Shown: piece by piece, positions 25,850 through 33,954 of the stretch
Position numbering within the stretch: the stretch's first letter is position 1
Layout of the letters: each line of letters opens with the position of its first letter
Source: an uncultured Acidobacteriia bacterium
Lineage (GTDB): Bacteria; Acidobacteriota; Terriglobia; Bryobacterales; Bryobacteraceae
Reading direction: 5' to 3'
NCBI GenBank assembly: GCA_903907865.1
Contig: CAIVPR010000005.1
Coordinates: 1-64,000 of the forward strand
Length of the DNA: 64,000 bases
The notes under the pieces: model-generated
Seen by the model: the letters and a program-made list of their open reading frames with translations, nothing else
The model's database searches: none
What the model was told of the DNA's origin: nothing
Made by a program: the position numbers and the translations under genes

Positions 25850-28282
25850 ATGCGCACCCCGCTCCTGCCCGCGCTCCTCCTTCTGGCCCCCGGCCTTCAC
25901 GCCCAACCCGCGCCCAAAATCGACTTCGTCCGCCAGATCCAGCCCATCCTCCAGCAGCGCTGCGTCAGTTGCCACGGCCCCAAGCTCCAATCGGCCAATC
26001 TGCGCCTCGATCTCCACGATTCCGCCAAGCGCGTCATCCTCCCCGGTCACGCCAAAACCAGCCGCATTATCGCCATGGTTCGCGGTTCCGAAGGCGAAAC
26101 CATGCCGCCGGTCGGCGACAAGCTGGCCGAAGCCCAGATCGCCCTCATCGAAAAGTGGATCGACCAGGGTGCCGACTGGCCCGCCTCCGCCAACACCACC
26201 AAACACTGGGCCTGGGAACCCATCCGCCGCCCGGCTACCCCCGTCACCAAGCTTTCGGCTTGGCCCCAAAACGACGTTGACCGCTTCATCCTGTCCCGCC
26301 TCGAAAAGGAAGGCATCTCCCCCTCCCCCGACGCCGACAAGGCCACCCTCCTCCGCCGCGCCGCCCTCGACATCACCGGCCTCCCCCCCACCCCCCAGGA
26401 AACCGCCGAATTCCTCGCCGACTCCCGTCCCGACGCCTACGCGCGCCAAGTCGACCGCCTCCTCGCGAGCCCCCACTACGGCGAAAAATGGGCCCGTCCA
26501 TGGCTCGACATGGCCCACTACGCCGATAGCGACGGTTTCGAGAAGGACCTCGTCCGCCCCTGGTCCTGGCGTTACCGCGACTGGGTCATCAACGCGTACA
26601 ACCGCGACCTCCCCTACGACAAGTTCGTCACCCTCCAAATCGCCGGCGACGAACTCCCCAACACCACTGTCGACGACCGCATCGCAACCGGCTTCTACCG
26701 CAACACCATGACCAACCGCGAAGCCGGCGTCGACCGCAAGGAGGCCCGCTTCGACCAACTCGTCGACCGCACCGGCACCACCGCCACGGCCTTCCTCGGC
26801 CTGACCATGCGCTGCTCCCAGTGCCACGACCATAAGTACGACCCCGTCACCCAGAAGGACTACTACCGCCTCATGTCCTATTTCGCCGCCTCCGACGAAA
26901 TCGACATCGACGCCCCCCTCGGAGGTGAACTGGGTTCCTACTTGCGCGCCAAGCCCGACTACGAAAAGAAGCGCGCCGACCTCATGGCCGAGTACGACGT
27001 CCCCACCCTCCAGAAGCAATGGGAACAGGACATGCGCGACAACATGGAGCACCCCGGCCGCTTCCTCGATTGGGACTTCCAAGTTACCGAAATCCGCGCC
27101 GGTTTCGACCACTCCGAACGCGTCCTGCGCACACCGCCCGATAAGCGCTCCGTCTACGACGCCCGCCGCCTCACCTACCGCTTCATCCGCTCCCCCGGAC
27201 CGCGTCTTGGAGCCGACAAGGCCATCACAGCCAAGTACAAGGAACTAAAGGACAAGCTGGACGCCCTCGACAAGGAGTTCCCCTCCATGAGCATGGCCTA
27301 CACCATGGAGGACCGCCCGGAATACCCCGCCAACCACGTCGCTATCCGCGGCGATTGGAAGAATTCCGGCGACGAGGTCCAACCCGGCCCACCGGCCTTC
27401 CTTACCACCAACCAGCCCAAGGGCAAATCGCGCCTCGATCTCGCCCAGTGGATTTTGGCCCCCGAAAATCCCCTAGCCGCCCGCGTCGCAGCCAACCGCG
27501 TCTGGCAGGAACTCTTCGGACGAGGCATCGTCTCCACCTCGGACGACTTCGGCACCCAGGGCGACCGTCCCTCGCACCCCGAACTCCTCGACTACCTCGC
27601 CACCGAGTACCGTCGCCTCGAATGGAGCCAGAAGGCGCTTATCCGGGAGATCGTGCTCTCGCGCACCTACCGCCAGACCTCCAAATCACGCCCCGAATTG
27701 GACGACCGGGATCCCGAGAACGTTCTGCTCGCCCGCCAATCGCGCATCCGGATGCCCGCCGAGCTGATCCGCGACAACGCCTTGGCCACCAGCGGCCTGC
27801 TCGACCCCGACATTGGCGGTCCCAGCATCCGCCCCTTCCAGCCAGTGGGAGTGGCCGAGCTTGGCTACTCCGTCAAGAAATGGACGGAAAGCCCCGGTCG
27901 CGAGAAGTACCGCCGCGGCCTGTACATCCACTACCAAAGGACGACGCCCTACCCGTTCCTGGTCAACTTCGACGCGCCGGACTCGACCCTCGCCTGCACC
28001 CGCCGCCGCAATTCGGACACGGCCCTGCAGTCGCTGAACCTGCTCAACGACCCGGCTTTCTACGAAGCGGCCCAAGCCCTCGCCGCCCGGTTGGAACTCG
28101 AATCCCCGTCCGAATTCCGCCCGCGCCTGGAACACGCCTTCAAACTGGTGGTCAACCGGGCCCCGACCGAGCGCGAAACCACCCGCCTCGCCGCCTACTA
28201 CGACTCGCAGTCGAAGGACCAGCCCTGGGTCGGCATCTGCCGCATCCTCCTGAACCTCGACGAATTCATTACCCGCGAATGA
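25850..28282 (+). CDS. Planctomycete-type cytochrome c protein, PSCyt1-DUF1549-DUF1553
   Basis: This 810-residue exported protein has a signal peptide (MRTPLLPALLLLAPGLHA) and an N-terminal haem motif CVSCH (Cys38-His42) in the RQIQPILQQRCVSCHGP context of PSCyt1. A central DUF1549 region has a second haem-like motif CSQCH in MRCSQCHDHKYDP, and a C-terminal DUF1553 region contains LFGRGIVSTSDDFG and PELLDYLA. Such proteins usually pair with a DUF1501 partner; here the next gene is ThuA-like instead. A TAGAAT box lies 10 bases before the ATG, suggesting a very short leader. Biochemical function is not established for the family. Confidence 0.88.
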   Translation: MRTPLLPALLLLAPGLHAQPAPKIDFVRQIQPILQQRCVSCHGPKLQSANLRLDLHDSAKRVILPGHAKTSRIIAMVRGSEGETMPPVGDKLAEAQIALIEKWIDQGADWPASANTTKHWAWEPIRRPATPVTKLSAWPQNDVDRFILSRLEKEGISPSPDADKATLLRRAALDITGLPPTPQETAEFLADSRPDAYARQVDRLLASPHYGEKWARPWLDMAHYADSDGFEKDLVRPWSWRYRDWVINAYNRDLPYDKFVTLQIAGDELPNTTVDDRIATGFYRNTMTNREAGVDRKEARFDQLVDRTGTTATAFLGLTMRCSQCHDHKYDPVTQKDYYRLMSYFAASDEIDIDAPLGGELGSYLRAKPDYEKKRADLMAEYDVPTLQKQWEQDMRDNMEHPGRFLDWDFQVTEIRAGFDHSERVLRTPPDKRSVYDARRLTYRFIRSPGPRLGADKAITAKYKELKDKLDALDKEFPSMSMAYTMEDRPEYPANHVAIRGDWKNSGDEVQPGPPAFLTTNQPKGKSRLDLAQWILAPENPLAARVAANRVWQELFGRGIVSTSDDFGTQGDRPSHPELLDYLATEYRRLEWSQKALIREIVLSRTYRQTSKSRPELDDRDPENVLLARQSRIRMPAELIRDNALATSGLLDPDIGGPSIRPFQPVGVAELGYSVKKWTESPGREKYRRGLYIHYQRTTPYPFLVNFDAPDSTLACTRRRNSDTALQSLNLLNDPAFYEAAQALAARLELESPSEFRPRLEHAFKLVVNRAPTERETTRLAAYYDSQSKDQPWVGICRILLNLDEFITRE

Positions 28283-28312
28283 GCCTGGAACCAAATGCGA
28301 CATAATCAAACA

Positions 28313-29236
28313 ATGAAATTTGCCCCCGTCATCGCAGCAGCCCTCGCCGCCACCGCCCTGGCCCAGACTCCGCCCCCGCCCAGCGCCCCGCCCGGTGGTC
28401 GCGGACCCGGTCGCAACGGCCTCGGCGGAGCCGCCGCCGGTTTCGTCCAGAATCCCACCCTCGACAAGGAGCCGCCCCAAATTCCCGCCGACCTCAAGTC
28501 CGGCGGCGTCCTGATCTACTCCAAGACCACCGGCTTCCGCGACGAGTCCTCCATTCAGGCCTCCAACACCGCCCTCGCGGCAATCGCCCACGAGCACCAC
28601 TGGCCGTTCTTCGTCACCGAAAACGGGGCCGTCATGAACTCCGAACAGCTCTCCAAGTTCAAGCTCGTCGTCTGGAGCAACACCGCCGGCGACACCCTCA
28701 CCGACGACCAGAAGGCTGCCTTCAAATCCTGGGTCGAAAACGGCGGCTCCTATTTCGGCATCCACGGTGCGGGAGGCGATCCCGTCGACAACCACCAGCA
28801 CACCTCGCTGGCAGATTGGAAGTGGTACGTCGACACCCTCGTCGGGGCCCAGTTCATCGTCCACTCCAGCATCCAGCCGGGCGACATCCACATCGAGGAC
28901 CGCAATTCCCCCATCACCAAGGGTCTGCCCGCCGTCTGGCACCGGGCCGAGGAGTGGTATTCCTTCGACGCCAGCCCCCGCAACAAGCCCGGCTTCCACA
29001 TCCTGGCGACGGTCGATGAGAAGTCGTACAACCCGGGCCGGGCGACCATGACCTTCGGCAAGCCGGAGGCCGACCACACCCTCGTCTGGTGGCATTGCGT
29101 CGGCAAAGGCAGCGCGATCTATTCCGCGCTGGGCCACGGCGGCAACATGTACTCCGAGGACCTGATGATCCAGCTCCTCGACAACGCCATGTCCTGGGGA
29201 CTCGAACACAGCGGCAAAGGCTGCCCGGCGAAGTAG
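28313..29236 (+). CDS. Exported ThuA-like domain protein
   Basis: A 307-residue protein with a signal peptide (MKFAPVIAAALAATALAQ) and a Pro/Gly-rich linker, followed by a ThuA-like (class-I glutamine-amidotransferase-fold) domain. Recognisable segments are LIYSKTTGFRDESSI, KFKLVVWSNTAGDTLTDDQ and GSYFGIHGAGGDPVDNH, with WHCVGKGSAIYSALGHGG near the end. ThuA domains occur in sugar-utilisation and PVC-type surface proteins; enzymatic activity is not established. CATAAT ends 6 bases before the ATG and no ribosome site is visible, so the transcript may be leaderless. It lies 30 bases after the DUF1549/1553 gene and converges on the subtilase gene. Confidence 0.85.
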   Translation: MKFAPVIAAALAATALAQTPPPPSAPPGGRGPGRNGLGGAAAGFVQNPTLDKEPPQIPADLKSGGVLIYSKTTGFRDESSIQASNTALAAIAHEHHWPFFVTENGAVMNSEQLSKFKLVVWSNTAGDTLTDDQKAAFKSWVENGGSYFGIHGAGGDPVDNHQHTSLADWKWYVDTLVGAQFIVHSSIQPGDIHIEDRNSPITKGLPAVWHRAEEWYSFDASPRNKPGFHILATVDEKSYNPGRATMTFGKPEADHTLVWWHCVGKGSAIYSALGHGGNMYSEDLMIQLLDNAMSWGLEHSGKGCPAK

Positions 29237-29258
29237 GCCTCCGCCTTAGGGGCCTTGC

Positions 29259-32200
29259 CTACTGCACCACAATCTGCGAAGTCTTCCCCGCCACCCCGCC
29301 AATCGACACAGTGATCGGCTGCAGCCCGGTCGGCGCGTTTGCGGGCACAGTCACATTGATCTGGTACAGACCGACAGTCTGCGGCGTCATGCCACTAAAC
29401 AGCACCGGCGCGTTCAGGCCGCCGATGGTGACCGTCGGCAGGGTCGTCGTCCGCGACAGCACCGTGAGCGGCGTCGGCCCCCCGGTCGGCGGCGTGTCGT
29501 TGACCGGGCCGAGGCCGTTGGCATACAGTGTGATCACCTTTCCGCGCGCCGCCTTGTTCGAGGCCCCGATGAGGTTGTAGTTGAGATCCTGCGCCACCAC
29601 CGACAACTGCCCGTTGCCGGCGTCGGTGTACTCGAAGTACGCGGGGGACGCCGCGGCCAAGGGCAATGTCACCAGGGGCCCGGCAATCCCGTGGTAGTTC
29701 ACCTTGACCTGTGCCGACGACTGTCCCGCCATCTCCCACGGGATCTGAATGTTGATCTGGTTGAAACTCGCGTACGACAGCGGTGCCGGCACGCTGATTC
29801 CGCCCGCGTCGAAGCTGACGTTGACCTCGCCCAGCGAGATCGGCAACTGCGCCGAGGAAGGTACCTGCGGAACCGACGCGAAGTCCACGCCCGCGATTGT
29901 GGCGTACGAGCCCGGGGCCAAGCTCCCCGATTGCTGCGTGGCGGCGTTCAGGATCCCGGCCGAAATGTTCGGGACGTAGTTGACGATGTGCGTGAAGTCC
30001 CAGCCGTAGCCGCCCGGGGTCAGGCCTTCGAACGTGTTGAAACCAGGAGTTGATCCCTCTTGGATGTACGCGGCGGCAATCCCGTAGCCGTCGGTCGCGT
30101 TGTCGGCGTAACGCAGGTCCACCGCGCCTGAATTGATCGCGGACCACTGGACCGGCAGGCTGATTACAGGCGCCCCGAACTGGTCGGTCACCCTGAAAGC
30201 GACCAACGCCGGGTACTCGGTCACCACGCCGAAATAGTTGTCCCCGTAGATGGGGAACGAGTTCGCCGGAATGCCCTCGGCCACGATGTAGCTGTAGGGG
30301 ATGTGCAGCGGCACCGCGCCGCCCGAGATATTGATCTGCCCCTCGTAAGTGCCGCGGGTGGGGGCCTTGCCGGTCATCGAGACAGTGACCGACTGGCTCT
30401 GCCCCGGCTGCAACGTGACGCTGGTCGGGCTGACGGAAACCGTAGCGTTCCCGTCGCGGTCCCGCGCCGCGACCGACAACGAAAGCGTCGCTGCCGTGCT
30501 TCCGGTGTTCGTGATCGAAACAGGCACCGCCTTGGCCAACGCAGACAACTGCCCGAATGACACAACCGCCGGGTTGGCGGTCACGGTCGAAGTGACCGCG
30601 CCGTTGGCGTCGAGCTTGCCCGCCCCGACCGCCGTAGTCCGGGCAATCGCGCCGAAGTCGTCGAGGATCAGACCCGCCGTCGCCGTGTTCACCACCGCGC
30701 TCTTCAGTTGCGCCGGGGTGTAGCCCGGATGCGCCTGTTTCACCAACGCGGCGGCACCCGCCACCATGGCGGCCGCATAGCTGGTGCCGTCCACGTTGTT
30801 GTACCGGCTGATGTCGAAGGTGTCGCCGTTGGGGTCGAAGTTCTGCGTCGCCGTGTAGATGCCCGAGCCCACCGCCACTAGTTCCGGCTTCAACAACGCG
30901 GTGCCGATGGCGGGGCCGCGCGAGGAATCATAGGCAATCGCGTCATAGGTGGCAGACGACTCGGACAGCGCCGGATCGAGCGTTACCGCCAGCCCCGGAG
31001 TCGCGGCAACGGCGGCCTTGATCGCTTTCCCCGCTGTCACCCCGATGAACTCGAGCGGAATCGACGTCTCGTTCAGTAGGTAGGTGGGCTGGAAGATGCT
31101 GTCGCTCTGCGTGTCGTACATGAGCACCGCCAAGGCCCCTGCTGTGCTCGCGGTGTCCACCTTGGTGAAGAAATTGCAGGTCCCGCGCGTCACAAGCGCG
31201 ATGGACCCGTTCAGAGATCCCGCAGGCAGCGCGACGCAGGCGTTGCCATCGTTGCCCAGCGCCGTCACATCGACCACAGGCGCTTTCAACCTCGACAGCA
31301 GGTGCGGACCGTTGCCTGTGATTCCGGCGTAGGACTGGCTGTTGACCTTCACCGTATTGAAGACGATGTGGGAGTTCAGCGTCGATCCCACTGTGATGGC
31401 CGAGGGCGAGGTTCCCGGCGAATCGATCGTACCGAGGGTCGGGCAGTTCAGGCCGGAGCAACCGTCGTTGCCAGCCGCCACCACCACCGTGAGTCCGGCC
31501 TGCACGGCGTGCTCCACCGCGAAGGCGTTCACGTCGCAGGCCGTGGCCGAAATGTAGGAGCGGATCTGCGTCGGCTGGCAGGATGACGACTGGTCCAAAG
31601 CCGCATAGAGCGCCGGAGCGCCGAGGGCGACTACCGCGATGTCCATGCCGTCGTTGTACGCGTCCTCCAGCGCGAGGATCAGGGCCGAGGTGGAGGTGGT
31701 GTCGTTCACGCCCGGCGAGCCGAAGATCTTGTAGTTGCCGAGGAAGGCCTTCGGTGCGACGCCGGTGATCGACGCCAGCGGGGCGTTGACCGTGTTGCCC
31801 GCCGCGATCATCGCCAGCGCCGTGCCGTGGCCGACGCGGTCGCGGGGCGACCAGTCGTCGGGGGTGGAGTACGTCGCGTTTGAGGTCGAAAGCTGCCCCA
31901 CGTAGCTGCGGGCCACGATCACCTTGGAGTTGGTGTAGTTGCCGTCGCCATAGGGATAGCCTGCCGGAGCCTTCAGGGTCGGGTCCACGAAAGCCGGGTG
32001 CGTCTGATCGATGCCTGTATCGATGATGCCGATCTTGACACCGGCCCCAGCTTTCAACTGGCCACCAATCTGGGCATTGTTCCATGCCTGCCGCACGTTC
32101 TGGAGGTCGAGGGCCTTGTTCAGCATCCGCCGCATGCGGGGCGCGAGGGTGAACGTGGCGACGCCCGGAATTGTCGAAAGCTCCGACATCCGGTCCATCG

Positions 32201-32471
32201 GGGCGGAGACAAAGACGGCATTCACGAACGTGTCCGCCGCCCCGGTGACTGTCAGCTTCTTTTCCGCCAAGCTTTTCTTGACCGACGCCTGGGATTCGCG
32301 GACCTTGGCGCGGAACGACTGCGCCTCCATTCCGTTGCGGACTTCGCGTCCGAACTTCGCGGCCACCGGAGGGCCGTCCAGGATCAGGGCGAACTCTCGC
32401 GCCGGGGACGCCGCGAAGGCGGCGGAGGCGCATGCGGTCAGAATCGCGATGTTGCGGAGGCGTCGGAGCAT
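29259..32471 (-). CDS. Secreted subtilisin-like (S8) protease with PA and Solibacter C-terminal domains
   Basis: The 1070-residue protein begins with a signal peptide and an inhibitor_I9-like propeptide (to about residue 120). The S8 catalytic domain follows, with Asp151 in GIIDTGID, His215 in GHGTA and Ser564 in GTSYAAAM. A protease-associated domain is inserted between His and Ser (about 390-490). Ig-like domains come next, and the last about 215 residues match the Solibacter-type TIGR03437 domain (GILNAATQQSGSLAPGSYATI, FNQINIQIPWEM, and LYQINVTVPANAPTGLQ). This suggests an exported protease, perhaps surface-attached. TATAAG lies 8 bases before the start, again with no clear ribosome site. 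Confidence 0.92.
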   Translation of the reverse strand: MLRRLRNIAILTACASAAFAASPAREFALILDGPPVAAKFGREVRNGMEAQSFRAKVRESQASVKKSLAEKKLTVTGAADTFVNAVFVSAPMDRMSELSTIPGVATFTLAPRMRRMLNKALDLQNVRQAWNNAQIGGQLKAGAGVKIGIIDTGIDQTHPAFVDPTLKAPAGYPYGDGNYTNSKVIVARSYVGQLSTSNATYSTPDDWSPRDRVGHGTALAMIAAGNTVNAPLASITGVAPKAFLGNYKIFGSPGVNDTTSTSALILALEDAYNDGMDIAVVALGAPALYAALDQSSSCQPTQIRSYISATACDVNAFAVEHAVQAGLTVVVAAGNDGCSGLNCPTLGTIDSPGTSPSAITVGSTLNSHIVFNTVKVNSQSYAGITGNGPHLLSRLKAPVVDVTALGNDGNACVALPAGSLNGSIALVTRGTCNFFTKVDTASTAGALAVLMYDTQSDSIFQPTYLLNETSIPLEFIGVTAGKAIKAAVAATPGLAVTLDPALSESSATYDAIAYDSSRGPAIGTALLKPELVAVGSGIYTATQNFDPNGDTFDISRYNNVDGTSYAAAMVAGAAALVKQAHPGYTPAQLKSAVVNTATAGLILDDFGAIARTTAVGAGKLDANGAVTSTVTANPAVVSFGQLSALAKAVPVSITNTGSTAATLSLSVAARDRDGNATVSVSPTSVTLQPGQSQSVTVSMTGKAPTRGTYEGQINISGGAVPLHIPYSYIVAEGIPANSFPIYGDNYFGVVTEYPALVAFRVTDQFGAPVISLPVQWSAINSGAVDLRYADNATDGYGIAAAYIQEGSTPGFNTFEGLTPGGYGWDFTHIVNYVPNISAGILNAATQQSGSLAPGSYATIAGVDFASVPQVPSSAQLPISLGEVNVSFDAGGISVPAPLSYASFNQINIQIPWEMAGQSSAQVKVNYHGIAGPLVTLPLAAASPAYFEYTDAGNGQLSVVAQDLNYNLIGASNKAARGKVITLYANGLGPVNDTPPTGGPTPLTVLSRTTTLPTVTIGGLNAPVLFSGMTPQTVGLYQINVTVPANAPTGLQPITVSIGGVAGKTSQIVVQ

Positions 32472-32525
32472 ACGTTTCTCTTATACCCCGACGCCACGCG
32501 CCACCGCCCGGTTTCGTACTCCCGC

Positions 32526-33275
32526 TTACAGGGAGGCCAAGCCGCCGTCGACGAATAGTTCAGTGCCTGTCACGTACGAGGAGTCGTCAGAGCCGAAGAA
32601 CAGCGCCACCTTGGCTATTTCTTCCGGCTGTCCGAAGCGCTTCAGCGCCACTCCCTGCGCCATACCCGCCGCGAACTGGTCGAGGACTTCCTTGGGCATT
32701 CCAAGCTTGTCGTAGATCGGCGTCGCGATCGGGCCGGGGCTGATCGTGTTCACTCGGATGCCGCGCGGGGCCAGCTCCGTCGCCAACGTCCGGCCAAACG
32801 AGCGCACTGCAGCCTTCGTCGCGGCATAGACCGAGGTGGTGGCCATCCCCTTGACCGACACGATGGAGGCGTTGAGAATCACCGAGCCGCCCTTGGAAAT
32901 CAGCGGCAGCAGCTTTTGCACTGTGAAGAAGAGTCCCTTGACGTTGGTATTGAACTGGTTGTCGTAGAACGCCTCCGTCACTGCCTCGACGGGCGCGAAC
33001 TGGGCGATCCCGGCGTTGGCGAAGAGGATGTCGATGCGCCCGAACTTCTCTTGGAGGAACTCGGACAGGGAGTGCAAGTCGTCGAGGCTTGTGGTATCCG
33101 AGGCGACCACGGTTACGTTTGGCCCCAGAGCCGCCCGTGCGGATTCAAGGGTGACGGGGTTGCGACCGGTGACGACAACGGTCGCGCCTTCCTGTTGGTA
33201 GTGTTGCGCGGTTGCGAGTCCGATGCCCGTGGTGCCGCCGGTGATGACTGCGATCTTCCCTGTCAGCTTGCTCAT
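32526..33275 (-). CDS. SDR-family NAD(P)-dependent oxidoreductase
   Basis: A classical 249-residue short-chain dehydrogenase. The Rossmann motif TGGTTGIG (12-19), the NAG motif in ILFANAGIAQF, the catalytic Ser region LNASIVSVKG and the active-site YAATK are all present. The GRN after the second strand suggests NADP(H) preference, but this is an inference. It is preceded by the TetR gene on the same strand, with a 34-base palindrome in between that overlaps its AGGAAGG ribosome site, so it is almost certainly a target of that regulator. The natural substrate is unknown; TetR/SDR pairs often handle xenobiotic or carbonyl stress. Confidence 0.9.
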   Translation of the reverse strand: MSKLTGKIAVITGGTTGIGLATAQHYQQEGATVVVTGRNPVTLESARAALGPNVTVVASDTTSLDDLHSLSEFLQEKFGRIDILFANAGIAQFAPVEAVTEAFYDNQFNTNVKGLFFTVQKLLPLISKGGSVILNASIVSVKGMATTSVYAATKAAVRSFGRTLATELAPRGIRVNTISPGPIATPIYDKLGMPKEVLDQFAAGMAQGVALKRFGQPEEIAKVALFFGSDDSSYVTGTELFVDGGLASL

Positions 33276-33282
33276 GGTGCCT

Positions 33283-33316
33283 TCCTATTTCTGGAATGTT
33301 CGTTCCAGAAATAGGA
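33283..33316. promoter_or_regulatory. Palindromic operator between the TetR and SDR genes
   Basis: A perfect inverted repeat with 14-base arms, TCCTATTTCTGGAA and TTCCAGAAATAGGA, surrounds TGTTCG. The core GGAA-N6-TTCC is a common TetR-family half-site arrangement. It ends 8 bases before the SDR start codon and overlaps the SDR ribosome site. It is not followed by a T run on the minus strand, so an operator is more likely than a terminator. Confidence 0.7.
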
Positions 33317-33346
33317 CTCTGCGCTGCGCTGATTGGATTCGGAGTT

Positions 33347-33922
33347 TTATCGCAGGATCGAAAGGTTTGTTTGGACGATGTCGTCCAGCTGTTCGCGGGT
33401 CGGCTTCATCTTGGCGACGACCCTGAGCCCCAGCAAGGAGTTTGTCAGGAATCGGGCTATGGCGGGACTGGCCTTGTCCGGGTCGATCTCGCGGGCAGCT
33501 GCTGCCAAGTCGAGGCAGGATTGGAAGAACCGCTCCAATCCCCGGCGGGAGGCCTCGCCGATCTCGGCCATCCAAGGTTCGCGGGAGCTTAGCTCCGTTG
33601 CCGCATTGGCGACCATGCAACCGCGGCAGTCGTTGAGCGTGCTCTCGGCTGCCTGGTGGAAGACGGACCGGATCTTGTCGACACCGCCAGCCTGACTCGC
33701 AGCCGTTGTCTGGAAGCTCGCGAAGCTGCGCTCCTCGAAGTGGGCGAGCGCTTTGCGGAAAAGCTGCTCCTTGTCGCCAAAGGCCCCGTAGAGGCTACCC
33801 CGGCTCAGGCCCGTGGCGTCGACGAGGTCCTGTACGGAGGTGGCTTCATAGCCCTTGGTCCAGAAGACGTCGGTCGCCGATGCCACCACTTGCGATTCTT
33901 CGAACTCCCGGTTGCGCGCCAT
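33347..33922 (-). CDS. TetR/AcrR-family transcriptional repressor
   Basis: This 191-residue protein has an N-terminal TetR-type helix-turn-helix (residues about 8-55, with FWTKGYEATSVQDLVDATGLSRGSLYGAF spread over helices 1-4) and a helical ligand-binding C-terminal domain containing DCRGCMVANAATELS. AGGAAGT precedes the ATG. The gene sits 32 bases after the fused transporter/synthase gene and 71 bases before the SDR gene, all on the minus strand. The palindrome in front of the SDR gene is its most likely binding site. The inducing ligand is unknown. Confidence 0.88.
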   Translation of the reverse strand: MARNREFEESQVVASATDVFWTKGYEATSVQDLVDATGLSRGSLYGAFGDKEQLFRKALAHFEERSFASFQTTAASQAGGVDKIRSVFHQAAESTLNDCRGCMVANAATELSSREPWMAEIGEASRRGLERFFQSCLDLAAAAREIDPDKASPAIARFLTNSLLGLRVVAKMKPTREQLDDIVQTNLSILR

Positions 33923-33954
33923 GACTACTTCCTACATCATGATGCGCTGCATGC

